Assembly: GCF_004210375.1 (NCBI RefSeq)
Contig: NC_134834.1
Coordinates: 92,818,170 to 92,882,169 of the forward strand
Length of the DNA: 64,000 nt
DNA from: Tachypleus tridentatus
Lineage: Eukaryota; Arthropoda; Merostomata; Xiphosura; Limulidae
Direction of reading: 5' to 3'
The notes beneath the pieces were generated by a model. It had not been told where the DNA came from. It made no database searches and was given only the letters and a program-made list of their open reading frames with translations. Within the stretch, counting starts at the first letter, position 1; every line of letters starts with the position of its first letter. The position numbers and the translations under genes are program-made. Positions 44,416-57,159 of this stretch are shown piece after piece.

Positions 44416-45146
44416 TCAAAAGGTTACTAATATCATGAGCAAACAAACTGTTGTAATACACAACAGAACAATTGTGTTTCTTGTTTTTTGGATACAAAAA
44501 TCACAACTTTAATATTTTCAAGACTTCATTGCAACATGTACGTTCGCCACAGTCATACGGCTGTTTCGTTATGCAGATATGGAAACACAAAATTATGCCT
44601 GGAGAGAGTTTGTGGATCTCCGCAAAAACGAAAAGTTCGAAGAGCTAAAGTGCAGAAATGAAATGTGCAGTGATTAATGAGCAGTGTAATAAAATAGAAA
44701 TAAAACGAGAAAATATATTTGTCAAAACTGTTACACATAAAAATATGGAAAATAAAGCAACTTAATGAACTATTAGTATAAATTCATTCGATTATCTTCT
44801 CAGTCTATTTTCTTTTTCGATAAAATGTATTGAGGAACTACTGAGTTAAATCTAACTTAATCTAAGGCTTACATTGTATACACATGGTAGGAAAATAGCA
44901 AGAAGTTACGACTTTGACTCTACACCTTTACGATTTAATAGTAGCAAAACTATACACACAGGGTGTATTATTTGTGTATGGAACTACCTCAGGAAATAGT
45001 AGAAACCTACATTGTTTTACGTATTGAGTAAATAACTTCTCTGACCGGTCAAGTCATGAACACACACAAAAAGTAACGCATAGGTGTCAAAATCTTACAG
45101 ATGGTTTCAACTGGCTCAAAGTTTTCCGAAATCAGAACTTAAAAAC

Positions 45147-45490
45147 ACTAGACTGTAACAACAGTGGCTCATCTCTTAGTCGTATGAAACTGGACAAACC
45201 AAGATGGCCCATCTGTTACCCATATGAAACTGGACCGAAACAAAGATGGCCCATGTTTTACTTGAAATGAATTGGATTGTAATCAAGCTGGCCTATCTCT
45301 TACCTTTATGAAACTGGACTGCAATCAAGGTGACCCATCTTTCACATTTATGGAAATGGACTGTAACCAAGGTGGCCCCTCTCTTATATATATGAAAGTG
45401 GACTGTAACCAAGGTGTTCCTTTTCTTATTTATATGAAAGTGGACTGTAAGCAAGGTGTTCCTTTTCTTATTTATATGAAAGTGGACTGC
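45147..45490 (+). repeat. 42-base minisatellite, array unit 1
   Basis: About eight units of TATGAAA(C/G)TGGACTGTAACC AAGGTG(G/T)(C/T)CC-T(T/C)T-CTTAT. The period is 14 codons, so a 74-codon frame from 45,272 reads MKVDCNQGVPFLIY repeats. Outer units are more diverged and out of frame. Confidence 0.92.
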
Positions 45491-45995
45491 TCATAATTTT
45501 AGTGTGGTAAGAAAGTCATTTTCGTTATTAGCCTTAAATGGTAAACGTAGCAACAATGCATGCAATGTTTTTTAATTAAAATAAATATAATATTTAAAGT
45601 TTTAAAGATTAGAAACTTCAATGGATCGTTTATAAAGAACTTTGAAAGATATCAAATCAGTAACTGAAAGTAAGCATCTAAATCATTTCTTTAGTGTTAT
45701 CGTTAGGGAATATTTTCTACTTTTAAAAATTGTGAATTTATACAAATTTAAAGTTAAAACTTCTTTTAATTTTTAATCATATAAAAGAGACGTCAAGTCG
45801 ACGTATTCGAGCGTTTGAGAGCTGAGGTGTACAGACTATATCTCTGCGCACCCTAATCACAATCAATGTCCTCCAAGAAACTGGGGTCTTTACCTGCCCT
45901 TGACGCCCGGCCTACATTTTATTATTTTCGACCAGTAGAAACGAAATGACTATTTCCTTACAAATGAATGGGTTTTCACTAAAGGTTTATTTTTA

Positions 45996-46113
45996 CCCCA
46001 GTAGCTCAGGGGTATTTCTATGGACTTACGACTGAAGAAACGTAGTTTCAATAACCGTGATAAATAGAGCACAGATAACTCATTGTGAAGCTTTGTGCTT
46101 GACTTCAAAACAA
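45996..46113 (+). mobile_element. tRNA-like SINE family C, array unit 1
   Basis: ACCCCAGTAGCTCAGGGGTA head, TGGACTTACGACTGAAG anticodon region, AGTTTCAATAACCGTG T-arm, and a GAAGCTTTGTGCTTGACTTC tail. A third short SINE family. Confidence 0.7.
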
Positions 46114-46225
46114 ATATATTTTATTTTAATGTTTTATTTTCATAACTTTCAACTCTGCTATTTTATCTAAAGAATGCCACTCCACCTGGCCAGTTTTGAA
46201 AATTTCTTTAATAAAGTCACAATAT

Positions 46226-46490
46226 GGCACGGCATGTTAAGGCGTGCGACTCGTAATCAAAGGGTCGAGGGTTCGAATCTCCGTCGCACCAAACATGCTC
46301 TCCCGCTAAGCCATGGGGCATTATAACGTGACGATCAATCACACTATTCGTTGGTAGAAGCGTAGCCCAAAAGTTGGCGGTGGGTGGTCATGACTAGCTG
46401 CCTTCCCTCTAGGCTTACACCGCTAAATTAGGGACGGCTAACACAGATAGCCCTCGAGTAGCTTTGTGCGAAATTCAAAATAAACAAACT
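46226..46490 (+). mobile_element. SINE A copy e (sense), array unit 1
   Basis: Head GGCACGGCATGTTAAGGCGT with a shortened D-arm, loop CTCGTAATC, B box GGTTCGAATCT, tail GCGAAATTCAAAATAAACAA. Confidence 0.92.
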
Positions 46491-47517
46491 TTAATAAACT
46501 TCGAAAAAAATTTAGCTTAAACTTTATATTTTTCTTTTTCTTTATAGGCTCCTCAGTATAGATAAGAATGAGATAAAATATGGTTCGAAACATATTTTCA
46601 ATGAATGAAATAATTCAAAGATGCTTTCATTTGAATAATAGGTAAATGTTCTTTAATTATCATATCATTGCGCAACTGCTGAAAAAAATGTTCTAAAATA
46701 CAACAGATTTAGTTGCATTTAGCGGGCATTGGAATCCATGGAAAGAAGTTTTAACAGCGTTTGAGTAAATTATAAGTTTTGAGCCATATTTTTGTAATTA
46801 ATTCTTGCTCACAAACTGGATAAATTTTCTTATTAAAAGGCGGTAAAAAGTAAAACAACTTTTCAATAGTGGCGCCATTCAGTATTTGATAACATATTTT
46901 ATTAGTGCTGCCATCTAACAGTATGACGAAAAAACTTGAATTTGTCTGAGGTGTTCCTAGATTGGTTAAGCTGTATGGTGCTGCTAACTGGTGATAGAAG
47001 ATTTCGTTTTTTTTGTTTTTTTTTCAATTTTGTATGAAATGACTTATAGCGTTTGATAAAACTTCGCAAAATATGTTTAAATAATCATTTTGGATATCAA
47101 AAAAATTAGTATTATTTTAACTTTGTGAATCGGTTCGTCTCTTGATGTTTTTGGTAAATATTCATTGCACTTATTGTGAAGAGTTCATATAATTGGAGTA
47201 TCATTTTTACTAAAATACACTCGACATGAAAGTATTTAATTTTAGGCACTATTTAGATCTTATTACACGTTCTGTTTTTCTATTCATGGTTAGGTATCTG
47301 ATAGAAGTGCTCACAGTCACCAGTTATTGTACTGAATGAAAATAAGTTACGGTTTGACCCAAAAAAAAAGGTATAGGTAAGAGGTTCACTGCTGTGACTA
47401 TTATATTGTTTTAATTAGAGGATAACCAGGAATTAGCTGTAAAGTTCGTGGCCGTATTTCTTACTTCTCCGTTAAGTATCTAAATTCTCACAATTTAACT
47501 AAGTGTTTGTCTTTTAT

Positions 47518-47772
47518 TTTTAGCAAAGCTACACGAAGGCTATCTGTGCTAGCCGGCCATAATTTAGCAGTGTAAGACTAGAGGGAAGGCAGCTGGTCAT
47601 CACCACCCACCGCCAACTCTTAGACTACTCTTTCACCAACGAATAGTGGGATTGACTGGGCTTCATAACACCCCCAGGGCTGAAAGGGCGAGCATGTTTG
47701 GTGGGAGGTTGATTCGAACCCATGACCCTCAGATGACGAGTCGAGCGCCTTAACCACCTGGCCATGCCCGAC
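47518..47772 (-). mobile_element. SINE A copy f (antisense), array unit 1
   Basis: Near-complete: AGCAAAGCTACACGAAGG tail end to CCACCTGGCCATGCCCGAC head end. The anticodon segment reads GACGAGTCGAG. Confidence 0.9.
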
Positions 47773-48250
47773 GGAAAGTAAGTAATTATATCACATTATA
47801 AATATTTTTCTCCAAATGTTTTGTTAAGACTGTCTAGTATTGTATTACATGTAATTTTACCCTAACGATAAAGGTCCACTTTTTGATAGGTTTCGTATTA
47901 ATGTATATCCTGGTCGTGTTATATTACCCTGAACGAAAGTTCGTCAAATTTTGTAAGTTAGGAAACACAATTTTTTGAAATAATTGAATTTTTCTCCGCG
48001 ACAAAGATGAAAGACTGTAATTATGAGAGAAGCTTCGTTATTCATATTCTTATTACAGGTATATGTTGAATTTATATGTTAAGTAAAATCTGTAATTTAT
48101 GATACAACCACCTATCATAAAAAGGTAATGTGGTATTGGTAAAGCGTAAATTATTGTTACTCTATTCGTATATCTCTAGTTTAAGAATCGTAATAATAAA
48201 TGTGCTGTATCATGATGTAAATTAAAAAAAGTAAACAGAAAGAATACTTA

Positions 48251-48303
48251 TTTTGAACTTCGCGTAAAGCTACACGACGGCTCTCCTCGCTAGCCGTGAG
48301 TAA
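48251..48303 (-). mobile_element. SINE A stub at the unit 1/unit 2 junction
   Basis: Only the tail part (TTTTGAACTTCGCGTAAAGC to GCTAGCCGTGAG) is present before the sequence switches to the unit start near 48,304-48,309. The equivalent SINE is complete at the distal end of unit 3. Confidence 0.88.
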
Positions 48304-49008
48304 TCTATAATGTTTTGTGATTTTTAAATGCCGTTATGTTGCCATAAGAAACTAAATAAAAGGAAACAAGTAAATCGTTTTATGTGTGGAAAACTGTGGT
48401 GCAGCATAATTACAGATGTTAGTACAGGAAAGAAGTATGGGGGTATGTTAGGGATATCGTGTGTCGCCAACATCCATACAAACATCAAAGAGCTAAAGAC
48501 CAAGATTACGAATACCACTGTAACGACGGCATCTCTAACATAAAGAGCCCACTATACCATTTATTAATAACATTGAGAACAAATTTATTGTCATATTTGT
48601 TAGTTAATATTTGTAGCAGTTGTCAAGTTATACTAGTAAGAATAATAAGCGCAATATAATTTTGTGAAATGACAAAAGATTTGGTTTGAATAAAAGATCA
48701 AGTACCTGGTGATTTACCCACTTTATAACCTTCCAGTACACGTTTCAATGATATTTAACTCCAGTATTACTTCCAGTCCCAACCGTTTCAGATAGTGTGT
48801 AATTCTTTTCATTTTCACACAGGCGAAAAAACTCAAATTAAAACTTCTCTTACTTTCTGTGGTGAACCAAACTACATCAGCCATTTCTTCTTAACCGAAT
48901 GAGTTTGGTATGAAATTATACTGAATTTATAAGAAGAATAAGATAGGTAATTAAAAGGTAGTATTACATTTAACTAACACTGAATACGAATATCTAATTG
49001 TTTCTTTG

Positions 49009-49217
49009 TTTTGAATTTTGCGCAAAGCTACACGAAGTATGAGAGTTACTCATCTATCCAAGACCAGTTCTTAGACTACACTTTCACCAACAGATTAACC
49101 GTCATATTATAAAACCATTACGGCTAAGAGGGTGAGCATGTTTGGTAGAATAGGGATTCAAACCCGCAAACTTCAGATGGTAACGCGAGTGCCTTAACCA
49201 CCTCACCATGCCTGACC
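49009..49217 (-). mobile_element. SINE A copy a, array unit 2
   Basis: Counterpart of 43,738, nearly identical. Confidence 0.82.
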
Positions 49218-49433
49218 TACGTCCGTGAAAGAAATAACTATCATAACTTTTTATGTCGTTCACATTCAAAGTATTTAAGGCAATGTTAATAAATTTTACT
49301 TCCAAAAATAACTTAATAGGTCAGTATTGCTTATTCGAGTTTTAACATTTATTATACTTGATGACTCTTCAAATCTTCATATTTATTAAACAGTATCCGA
49401 AGTGTTCAAAAGCCTAGTGTTGTTTTTATTTCA

Positions 49434-49681
49434 GCGCAAAGCTTCTCGAAAGCTATCTGCGCTAGCTGTCCCTAATTTAACAGAGTATGATTTAAGGATA
49501 GGCTGCTAGTCATCACCACCCACCTCCAACTCTTGAGCTACCCTTTACCAACGAATAGTGGGATTGACACTCACCTTATAACGCCCCTACAGCTAGAAGG
49601 GCGAGCATGTTTCGTGCGACCGGGATTCGAACCCGCGACCTTCGGAGTAGAACGCCTTAACACACTTGGCCATGCCAGGCC
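49434..49681 (-). mobile_element. SINE A copy b, array unit 2
   Basis: Counterpart of 44,163 with a few small deletions (CTACCCTTTACC). Confidence 0.88.
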
Positions 49682-50410
49682 TCAAAAGGTTACTAATATC
49701 ATGAGCAAACAAACTGTTGTAATACACAACAGAACAATTGTGTTTCTTGTTTTTTGGATACAAAAATCACAACTTTAATATTTTCAAGACTTCATTGCAA
49801 CATGTACGTTCGCCACAGTCATACGGCTGTTTCGTTATGCAGATATGGAAACACAAAATTATGCCTGAGAGAGTTTGTGGATCTCCGCAAAACGAAAAGT
49901 TCGAAGAGCTAAAGTGCAGAAATGAAATGTGCAGTGATTAATGAGCAGTGTAATAAAATAGAAATAAAACGAGAAAATATATTTGTCAAAACTGTTACAC
50001 ATAAAAATATGGAAAATAAAGCAACTTAATGAACTATTAGTATAAATTCATTCGATTATCTTCTCAGTCTATTTTCTTTTTCGATAAAATGTATTGAGGA
50101 ACTACTGAGTTAAATCTAACTTAATCTAAGGCTTACATTGTATACACATGGTAGGAAAATAGCAAGAAGTTACGACTTTGACTCTACACCTTTACGATTT
50201 AATAGTAGCAAAACTATACACACAGGGTGTATTATTTGTGTATGGAACTACCTCAGGAAATAGTAGAAACCTACATTGTTTTACGTATTGAGTAAATAAC
50301 TTCTCTGACCGGTCAAGTCATGAACACACACAAAAAGTAACGCATAGGTGTCAAAATCTTACAGATGGTTTCAACTGGCTCAAAGTTTTCCAAAATCAGA
50401 ACTTAAAAAC

Positions 50411-50771
50411 ACTAGACTGTAACTACAGTGGCTCATCTCTTAGTCGTATGAAACTGGACTAACCAAGATGGTCCATCTGTTACCCATATGGAACAGGACC
50501 GAAACAAAGATGGCCCATGTTTTACTTGAAATGAATTGCATTGTAATCAAGCTGGCCTATCTCTTACCTTTATGAAACTGGACTGCAATCAAGGTGACCC
50601 ATCTTTCACATTTATGGAAATGGACTGTAACCATTTATATGAAAGTGGACCAAGGTGTTCCTCTCTTATTTATATGAAAGTGGACTGTAACCAAGGTGTT
50701 CCTTTTCTTATTTATATGAAAGTGGACTGTAAGCAAGGTGTTCCTTTCTTGTTTATATGAAACTGGACTGC
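50411..50771 (+). repeat. 42-base minisatellite, array unit 2
   Basis: Same unit as in copy 1, but one repeat is broken and a frame-shifting rearrangement occurs near 50,632-50,655, which ends the 14-residue periodic frame. Confidence 0.9.
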
Positions 50772-51278
50772 TCATAATTTTAGTGTGGTAAGAAAGTCAT
50801 TTTCGTTATTAAGCCTGTAATGGTAAACGTAGCAACAATGCATGCAATGTTTTTTAATTAAAATAAATATAATATTTAAAGTTTTAAAGATTAGAAACTT
50901 CAATGGATCGTTTATAAAGAACTTTGAAAGATATCAAATCAGTAACTGAAAGTAAGCATCTGAATCATTTCTTTAAAGTGTTATCGTTAGGGAATATTTT
51001 CTACTTTTAAAAATTGTGAATTTATACAAATTTAAAGTTAAAACTTCTTTTAATTTTAATCATATAAAAGAGACGTCAAGTCGACGTATTCGAGCGTTTG
51101 AGAGCTAGGGTGTACAGACTATTTATCTGTGCACCCTAATCACAATCAATGTCCTCCAAGAAACTGGGGTCTTTACCTGCCCTTGACGCCCGGCCTACAT
51201 TTTATTATTTTCGACCAGTAGAAAAGAAATGACTATTTCCTTACAACTGAATGGGTTTTCACTAAAGGTTTATTTTTA

Positions 51279-51396
51279 CCCCAGTGGTTCAGGGTTATTT
51301 CTATAGACTTACGACTGAAGAAACGTAGTTTCAATAACCGTGATAGATAGGGCACAGATAACTCATTTTGAAGCTTTGTGCTTGACTTCAAAACAA
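51279..51396 (+). mobile_element. SINE family C, array unit 2
   Basis: Counterpart of 45,996 (CCCCAGTGGTTCAGGGTTAT). Confidence 0.7.
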
Positions 51397-51508
51397 ATAT
51401 ATTTTATTTTAATGTTTTATTTTCATAACTTTCAACCCTGCTATTTTATCTAAAGAAGGCCACTCCACCTGGCCAGTTTTGAAAATTTCTTTAATAAACT
51501 CACAATAT

Positions 51509-51773
51509 GGCACGGCATGTTAAGGCGTGCGACTCTTAATCAAAGGGTCGAGGGTTCGAATCTCCGTCGCACCAAACATGTTCGCCCTCTAAGCCGTGGG
51601 GCATTATACCGTTACGATCAATCACACTATTCGTTGATAGAAGCGTAGCCCAAAAGTTGGCGGTGGGTGGTGATGACTAGCTGCCTTCCCTCTAGGCTTA
51701 CATTGCTAAATTAGGGACGGCTAGCACAGATAGCCCTCGAGTAGCTTTGTGCGAAATTCAAAATAAACAAACT
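51509..51773 (+). mobile_element. SINE A copy e (sense), array unit 2
   Basis: Counterpart of 46,226; the anticodon segment reads CTCTTAATC here. Confidence 0.92.
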
Positions 51774-52824
51774 TTAATAAATTTCGAATAAAATTTAGCT
51801 TAAACTTTATATTTTTCTTTTTCTTTATAGGCTCCTCAGTATAGATAAGAATGAGATAAAAAATGGTTCGAAACATATTTTCAATGAATGAATTAATTCA
51901 AAGATGCTTTCATTTGAATAATAGGTGAAAATACAATGATTAAACGCTCGTAAATGTTCTTTAATTATCAGATCATTGCGCAACTGCTGAAAAAAATGTT
52001 CTAAAATACAACAGATTTAGGTGCATTTAGCGGGCATTGGAATCAATGGAAAGAAATTTTAACAGCGTTTGAGTAAATTATAAGTTTTGAGCCATATTTT
52101 TGTAATTAATTCTTGCTCACAAACTGGATAAGTTTTCTTATTAAAAGGCGGTAAAAAGTAAAACAACTTTTCAATAGTGGCGCCATCCAGTATTTGATAA
52201 CATCATATTTTATTAGTGCTGCCATCTAACAGTATGACGAAAAAACTTGAATTTGTCTGAGGTGTTCCTAGATTGGTTAAGCTGTATAGTGCTGCTAACT
52301 GGTGATAGAAGTTTTCATTGTTTTGTTTTTTTTTTCAATTTTGTATGAAATGACTTATAGCGTTTGATAAAACTTCGCGAAATAGGTTTAAATAAATCAT
52401 TTTGGATATCAAAAAAATTAGTATTATTTTAACTTTGTGAATCCATTGATGTGTTTTGGTAAATATTCATTGCACTTATTGTGAAGAGTTGATATAATTC
52501 GAGTACCATTTTTCCTAAAATACACTCGACATGAAAGTATTTAACTTTAGGCACTATTTAGATCTTATTACATGTTCTGTTTTTTTATTCATGGTTAGGT
52601 ATCTGATAGAAGTGCTCACAGTCACCAATTATTGTACTGAATGAAAATAAGTTTCGGTTTGACCAAAAAAAAAAAAGGTATAGGTAAGAGGTTCACTGCT
52701 GTGACTATTATATTGTTTTAATTAGAGGATAACTAGGAATTAGCTGTAAAGTTCGTGGCCGTATTTCTTACATCTGTAAATATCTAAATTCTCACAATTT
52801 AAGTAAGTGTTTGTTTTTAATTTT

Positions 52825-53077
52825 AGGCAAAGCTACACGGGGTTATCTGCGCTAGCCGTCCATAATTTACCAGTATAAGACTAGAGGGAAGGCAGTTGGT
52901 CATCACCACCCACCGCCAAATCTTTGGCTACACTTTTACCAACGAATAGTGGGATTGACTGTCATGTTGTAACGCTCCCAGGTCTGAAAGGGCGAACATG
53001 TTTGGTCGGAGGTTGATTCGATTCCATGACCCTCAGATGACGAGTTGAGCGCCTTAACCACCTGGCCATGCCCGACC
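52825..53077 (-). mobile_element. SINE A copy f (antisense), array unit 2
   Basis: Counterpart of 47,518; noticeably more diverged from it than the surrounding unit sequence is. Confidence 0.9.
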
Positions 53078-53542
53078 GTAAGTAACTATATCATATTTAA
53101 ATATTTTTCTCCAAATGTTTTGTTAAGACTGTCTAGTATTGTATTACATGTAATTTTACCCTAAAGATAAAGGTCCACTTTTGATAGGTTTTGTATTAAT
53201 GTATATCCTGGTCGTGTTATATTACCCTGAACGAAAGTTCGTCAAATTTAGGAAACACACATTTTTTTTGAAATAATTGAATTTTTCTCCGCGACAAAGA
53301 TGAAAGACCGTAATTATGAGAGAAGCTTCGTTATTCATATTCTTATTACAGGTATATGTTGAATTTATATGTTAAGTAAAATCTGTAATTTATGATACAA
53401 CCACCTATCATAAAAGGTAATGTGGTATTGGTAAAGCGTAAATTATTGTTACTCTATTCGTATATCTCTAGTTTAAGAATCGTAATAATAAATGTGCTGT
53501 AACATGATGTAAATTAAAAAAAGTAAACAGAAAGAATACTTA

Positions 53543-53595
53543 TTTTGAACTTCGCGTAAAGCTACACGACGGCTATCCTCGCTAGCAGTGAGTAA
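53543..53595 (-). mobile_element. SINE A stub at the unit 2/unit 3 junction
   Basis: Same truncated tail and same switch point as at 48,251, as expected if both junctions derive from one duplication event. Confidence 0.88.
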
Positions 53596-54306
53596 TCTAT
53601 AATGTTTTGTGATTTTAAATGCCGTTATGTTGCCATAAGAAACTAAATAAAAGGAAACAAGTAAATCGTTTTATATGTGGAAAACTGTGGTGCAGCATAA
53701 TTACAGATGTTAGTACAGGAAAGAAGTATGGGGTATGTTAGGGATATCGTGTGTCGCCAACAAACATAAAAACATCAAAGAGCTAAAGACCAAGATTACG
53801 AATACCACTGTAACGACGGCATCTCTAACATAAAGAGCCCACTACACCATTTATTAATAACATTGAGAACAAATTTATTGTCATATTTGTTAGTTAATAT
53901 TTGTAGCAGCTGTCAAGTTATATTAGTAAGAATAATAAGCGCAATATAATTTTGTGAAATGACAAAAGATTTGGTTTGAATAAAAAGATCAAGTACCTGG
54001 TGATTTACCCACTTTATAACCTTCCAGTACACGTTTCAATGATATTTAACTCCAGTATTACTTCCAGTCCCAACCGTTTCAGATAGTGTGTAATTCTTTT
54101 CATTTTCACACAGGCGAAAAAACTCAAATTAAAACTTCTCTTACTTTCTGTGGTGAACCAAACTACATCAGCCATTTCTTCTTCAACTTAACCGAATGAG
54201 TTTGGTATGAAATTATACTGAATTTATAAGAAGAATAAGATAGGTAATTAAAAAGTAGTATTATATTTAACTAATACTGAATACGAATATCTAATTGTTT
54301 CTTTGT

Positions 54307-54514
54307 TTTGAATTTTCGCGCAAAGCTACACGAAGTAAGAGAGTTACTCATCTATCCAAGACCAGTTCTTAGACTACACTTTTACCAACAGATTAACCGT
54401 CATATTATAAAACCATTACGGCTAAGAGGGTGAGCATGTTTGGTAGAATGGGAATTCAAACCCGCAAACTTCAGATGGTAACGCGAGTGCCTTAACCACC
54501 TCACCATGCCTAAC
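54307..54514 (-). mobile_element. SINE A copy a, array unit 3
   Basis: Counterpart of 43,738. Confidence 0.82.
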
Positions 54515-54789
54515 CTACGTCCGTGAAAGAAATAACTATCATAACTTTTTATGTCGTTCACATTTAAAGTATTTAAGGCAATGTTAATAAATTTTACTTC
54601 CAAAAATAACTTAATAGGTCAGTATTGCTTATTCGAGTTTTAACATTTATTATATTTGATGACTATTTAAATCTTCATATTTATTCAATTAATGACGAAC
54701 TTAATTAATTTACATAAGATAAATGATATAAATATAACTTAGTAAACAGTATCCGAAGTGTTCAAAAGCCTAGTATTGTTTTTTATTTT

Positions 54790-55039
54790 AGCGCAAAGCT
54801 ACTCGAGGGCTATCTGCGTTAGCCGTCCATAATTTAACAGTGCATGATTTCTGGATAGGCATCTAGTCATCACCACCCACCTCCAACTCTTGGGCTACCC
54901 TTTTACCAACGAATAGTGGGATTGACACTCACCTTATAACGCCCCTACGACTAGAAGGGCGAGCATGTTTTGTGCGACCGGGATTCGAACCCGCGACCTT
55001 CGGAGTAGAACGCCTTAACACACTTGCCCATGCCGGGCC
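54790..55039 (-). mobile_element. SINE A copy b, array unit 3
   Basis: Counterpart of 44,163; closer to the family consensus at the tail (GCTACTCGAGGGCTATCTGC). Confidence 0.88.
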
Positions 55040-55770
55040 TCAAAAGGTTACTAAAATCATGAGCAAACAAACTGTTGTAATACAAAACAGAACAATTTTG
55101 TTTCTTGTTTTTTGGACACAAAAATCACAACTTTAATATTTTCAAGACTTCATTGCAACATGTACATTCGTCATAGTCATACGGCTGTTTCGTTATGCAG
55201 ATACGGAAACACAAAATTATGCCTGGAGAGAGTTTGTGGATCTCCGCAAAAACGAAAAGTTCGAAGAGCTAAAGTGCAGAAATGAAATGTGCAGTGATTA
55301 ATGAGCAGTGTAATAAAATAGAAATAAAACAAGAAAATATGTTTGTCAAAACTCTTACACATAAAAATATGGAAAATAAAGCAACTTAATGAACTATTAG
55401 TATAAATTCATTCGATTATCTTCTCAGTCTATTTTCTTTTTCAAGAAACTAAATTGAGGAACTACTGAGTTAAATCTAACTTAATCTAAGGGTTACATTG
55501 CATACACATGGTAAGAAAATAGCAAGAAGTTACGACTTTGACTCTACACCTTTACGAGTTAATAGTAGCAAAACTATACACACAGGGTGTATTATTTGTG
55601 TATGGAACTACCTCAGGAAATAGTAGAAACCTACATTGTTTTACGTATTGAGTAGATAACTTCTCTGACCGGTCAAATCATGAACACACACAAAAAGTAA
55701 CGCATAGGTGTCAAAATCTTACAGATGGTTTCAACTGGCTCAAAGTTTTCCAAAATCAGAACATAAAAAC

Positions 55771-56157
55771 ACTAGACTGTAACTACAGTGGCTCATCTCT
55801 TAGTCGTATGAAACTGGACTAACCAAGATGGTCCATCTGTTACCCATATGGAACAGGACCGAAACAAAGATGGCCCATGTTTTACTTGAAATGAATTGGA
55901 TTGTAATCAAGCTGGCCTATCTCTTACCTTTATGAAACTGGACTGCAATCAAGGTGACCCATCTTTCACATTTATGGAAATGGACTGTAACCAAGGTGGC
56001 CCCTCTCTTATTTATATGAAAGTTGACTGTAACCAAGGTGTTCCTTTTCTTATTTATATGAAATTGGACTGTAAGCAAGGTGTTCCTTTTCTTATTTATA
56101 TGAAAGTGGACTGTAATCAAGGTGTTCCCTGTCTTGTTTATATGAAACTGGACTGCT
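55771..56157 (+). repeat. 42-base minisatellite, array unit 3
   Basis: About nine units, the longest version; the periodic frame from 55,896 runs 88 codons. Confidence 0.92.
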
Positions 56158-56663
56158 CATAATTTTAGTGTGGTAAGAAAGTCATTTTCGTTATAAGCCT
56201 GTAATGGTAAACGTAGCAATAATGCATGTGATGTTTTTTAATTAAAATAAATATAATATTTAAAGTTTTAAAGATTAGAAACTTCAGAGGATCGTTTATA
56301 AAGAACTTTGAAAGATATCAAATCAGTAACTGAAAGTAAGCATCTGAATCATTTCTTTAAAGTGTTATCGTTAGGAAATATTTTCTACTTTTAAAAATTG
56401 TGAATTTATACAAATTTAAAGTTAAAACTTTTTTAAATTTTTAATCATATAAAAGAGACGTCAAGTCGACGTATTCGAGCGTTTGAGAGCTAGGGTGTAC
56501 AGACGATTTCTCTGTGCACCCTAATCACAATCAATGTCCTCCAAGAAACTTGGGTCTTTACCTGCCCTTGACGCCCGGCCTAAATTTTATTATTTGTGAC
56601 CAGTAATAAAAAAAATGACTATTCCCTCACAACTAAATGGGTTTTCACTAAAGGTTTATTTTT

Positions 56664-56783
56664 ACCCCATTGGTCCAGGGGTATTTCTATAGACTTACAA
56701 CTGGAGAAACGTAGTTTCAATAACCGTGATAGATAGGGCACAGATAACTCATTGTGAAGCTTTGTGCTTGACTTCAAAACAAA
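56664..56783 (+). mobile_element. SINE family C, array unit 3
   Basis: Counterpart of 45,996. Confidence 0.7.
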
Positions 56784-56894
56784 TATATTTTATTTTAATG
56801 TTTTATTTTCATAACTTTCAACTCTGCTATTTTATCTAAAGAAGGCCACTCCATCTGGCCAGTTTTGAAAATTTCTTTAATAAACTCACAATAT

Positions 56895-57159
56895 GGCCCA
56901 GCATGTTAAGGCGTGCGACTCGTAATCAAAGATCGAGGATTCGAATCCCCGTCGCACCAAACATGCTTGCCCTCTAAGCCGTGGGGCATTGTAACGTGAC
57001 GGTCAATCACACTACTCGTTGGTAGAAGCGTAGCTCAAAAGTTGGCGGTGGGTGGTGATGACTAGCTGCTTTCCCTCTAGGCTTACATTGCTAAATTAGG
57101 GACGGCTAACGCAGATAGCCCTCGAGTAGCTTTGTGCGAAATTCAAAACAAACAAACTT
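56895..57159 (+). mobile_element. SINE A copy e (sense), array unit 3
   Basis: Counterpart of 46,226; B box GATTCGAATCC. Confidence 0.92.

Larger units (their letters stand above)
43041..48308 (+). repeat. Segmental tandem repeat, copy 1 (5,268 bases)
   Basis: First of three head-to-tail copies. It starts AATGTTTCGTGATTTTGAAA. Relative to copies 2 and 3 it lacks about 24 bases at 46,643 (TAATAGG-TAAATG). Contents in order: two antisense SINE A copies, 42-base minisatellite, SINE C, sense SINE A, antisense SINE A, and a stub of SINE A at the junction. The copies differ by a few percent. Confidence 0.96.
48309..53600 (+). repeat. Segmental tandem repeat, copy 2 (5,292 bases)
   Basis: Starts AATGTTTTGTGATTTTTAAA. 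The 42-base minisatellite is rearranged here (a unit interrupted by CATTTATATGAAAGTGGACC). It shares with copy 3, against copy 1, the longer GTGAAAATACAATGATTAAA segment near 51,926. Confidence 0.96.

Noticed and set aside
45272..45496. 74-codon periodic protein MKVDCNQGVPFLIY
   Set aside because: A 42-base minisatellite gives an open frame automatically; the frame is broken in unit 2 and outer repeats lie out of frame.
48328..48543. 71-codon frame near the unit start
   Set aside because: The three copies differ by single-base length changes in a G run, which would shift the frame; no recognisable domain.
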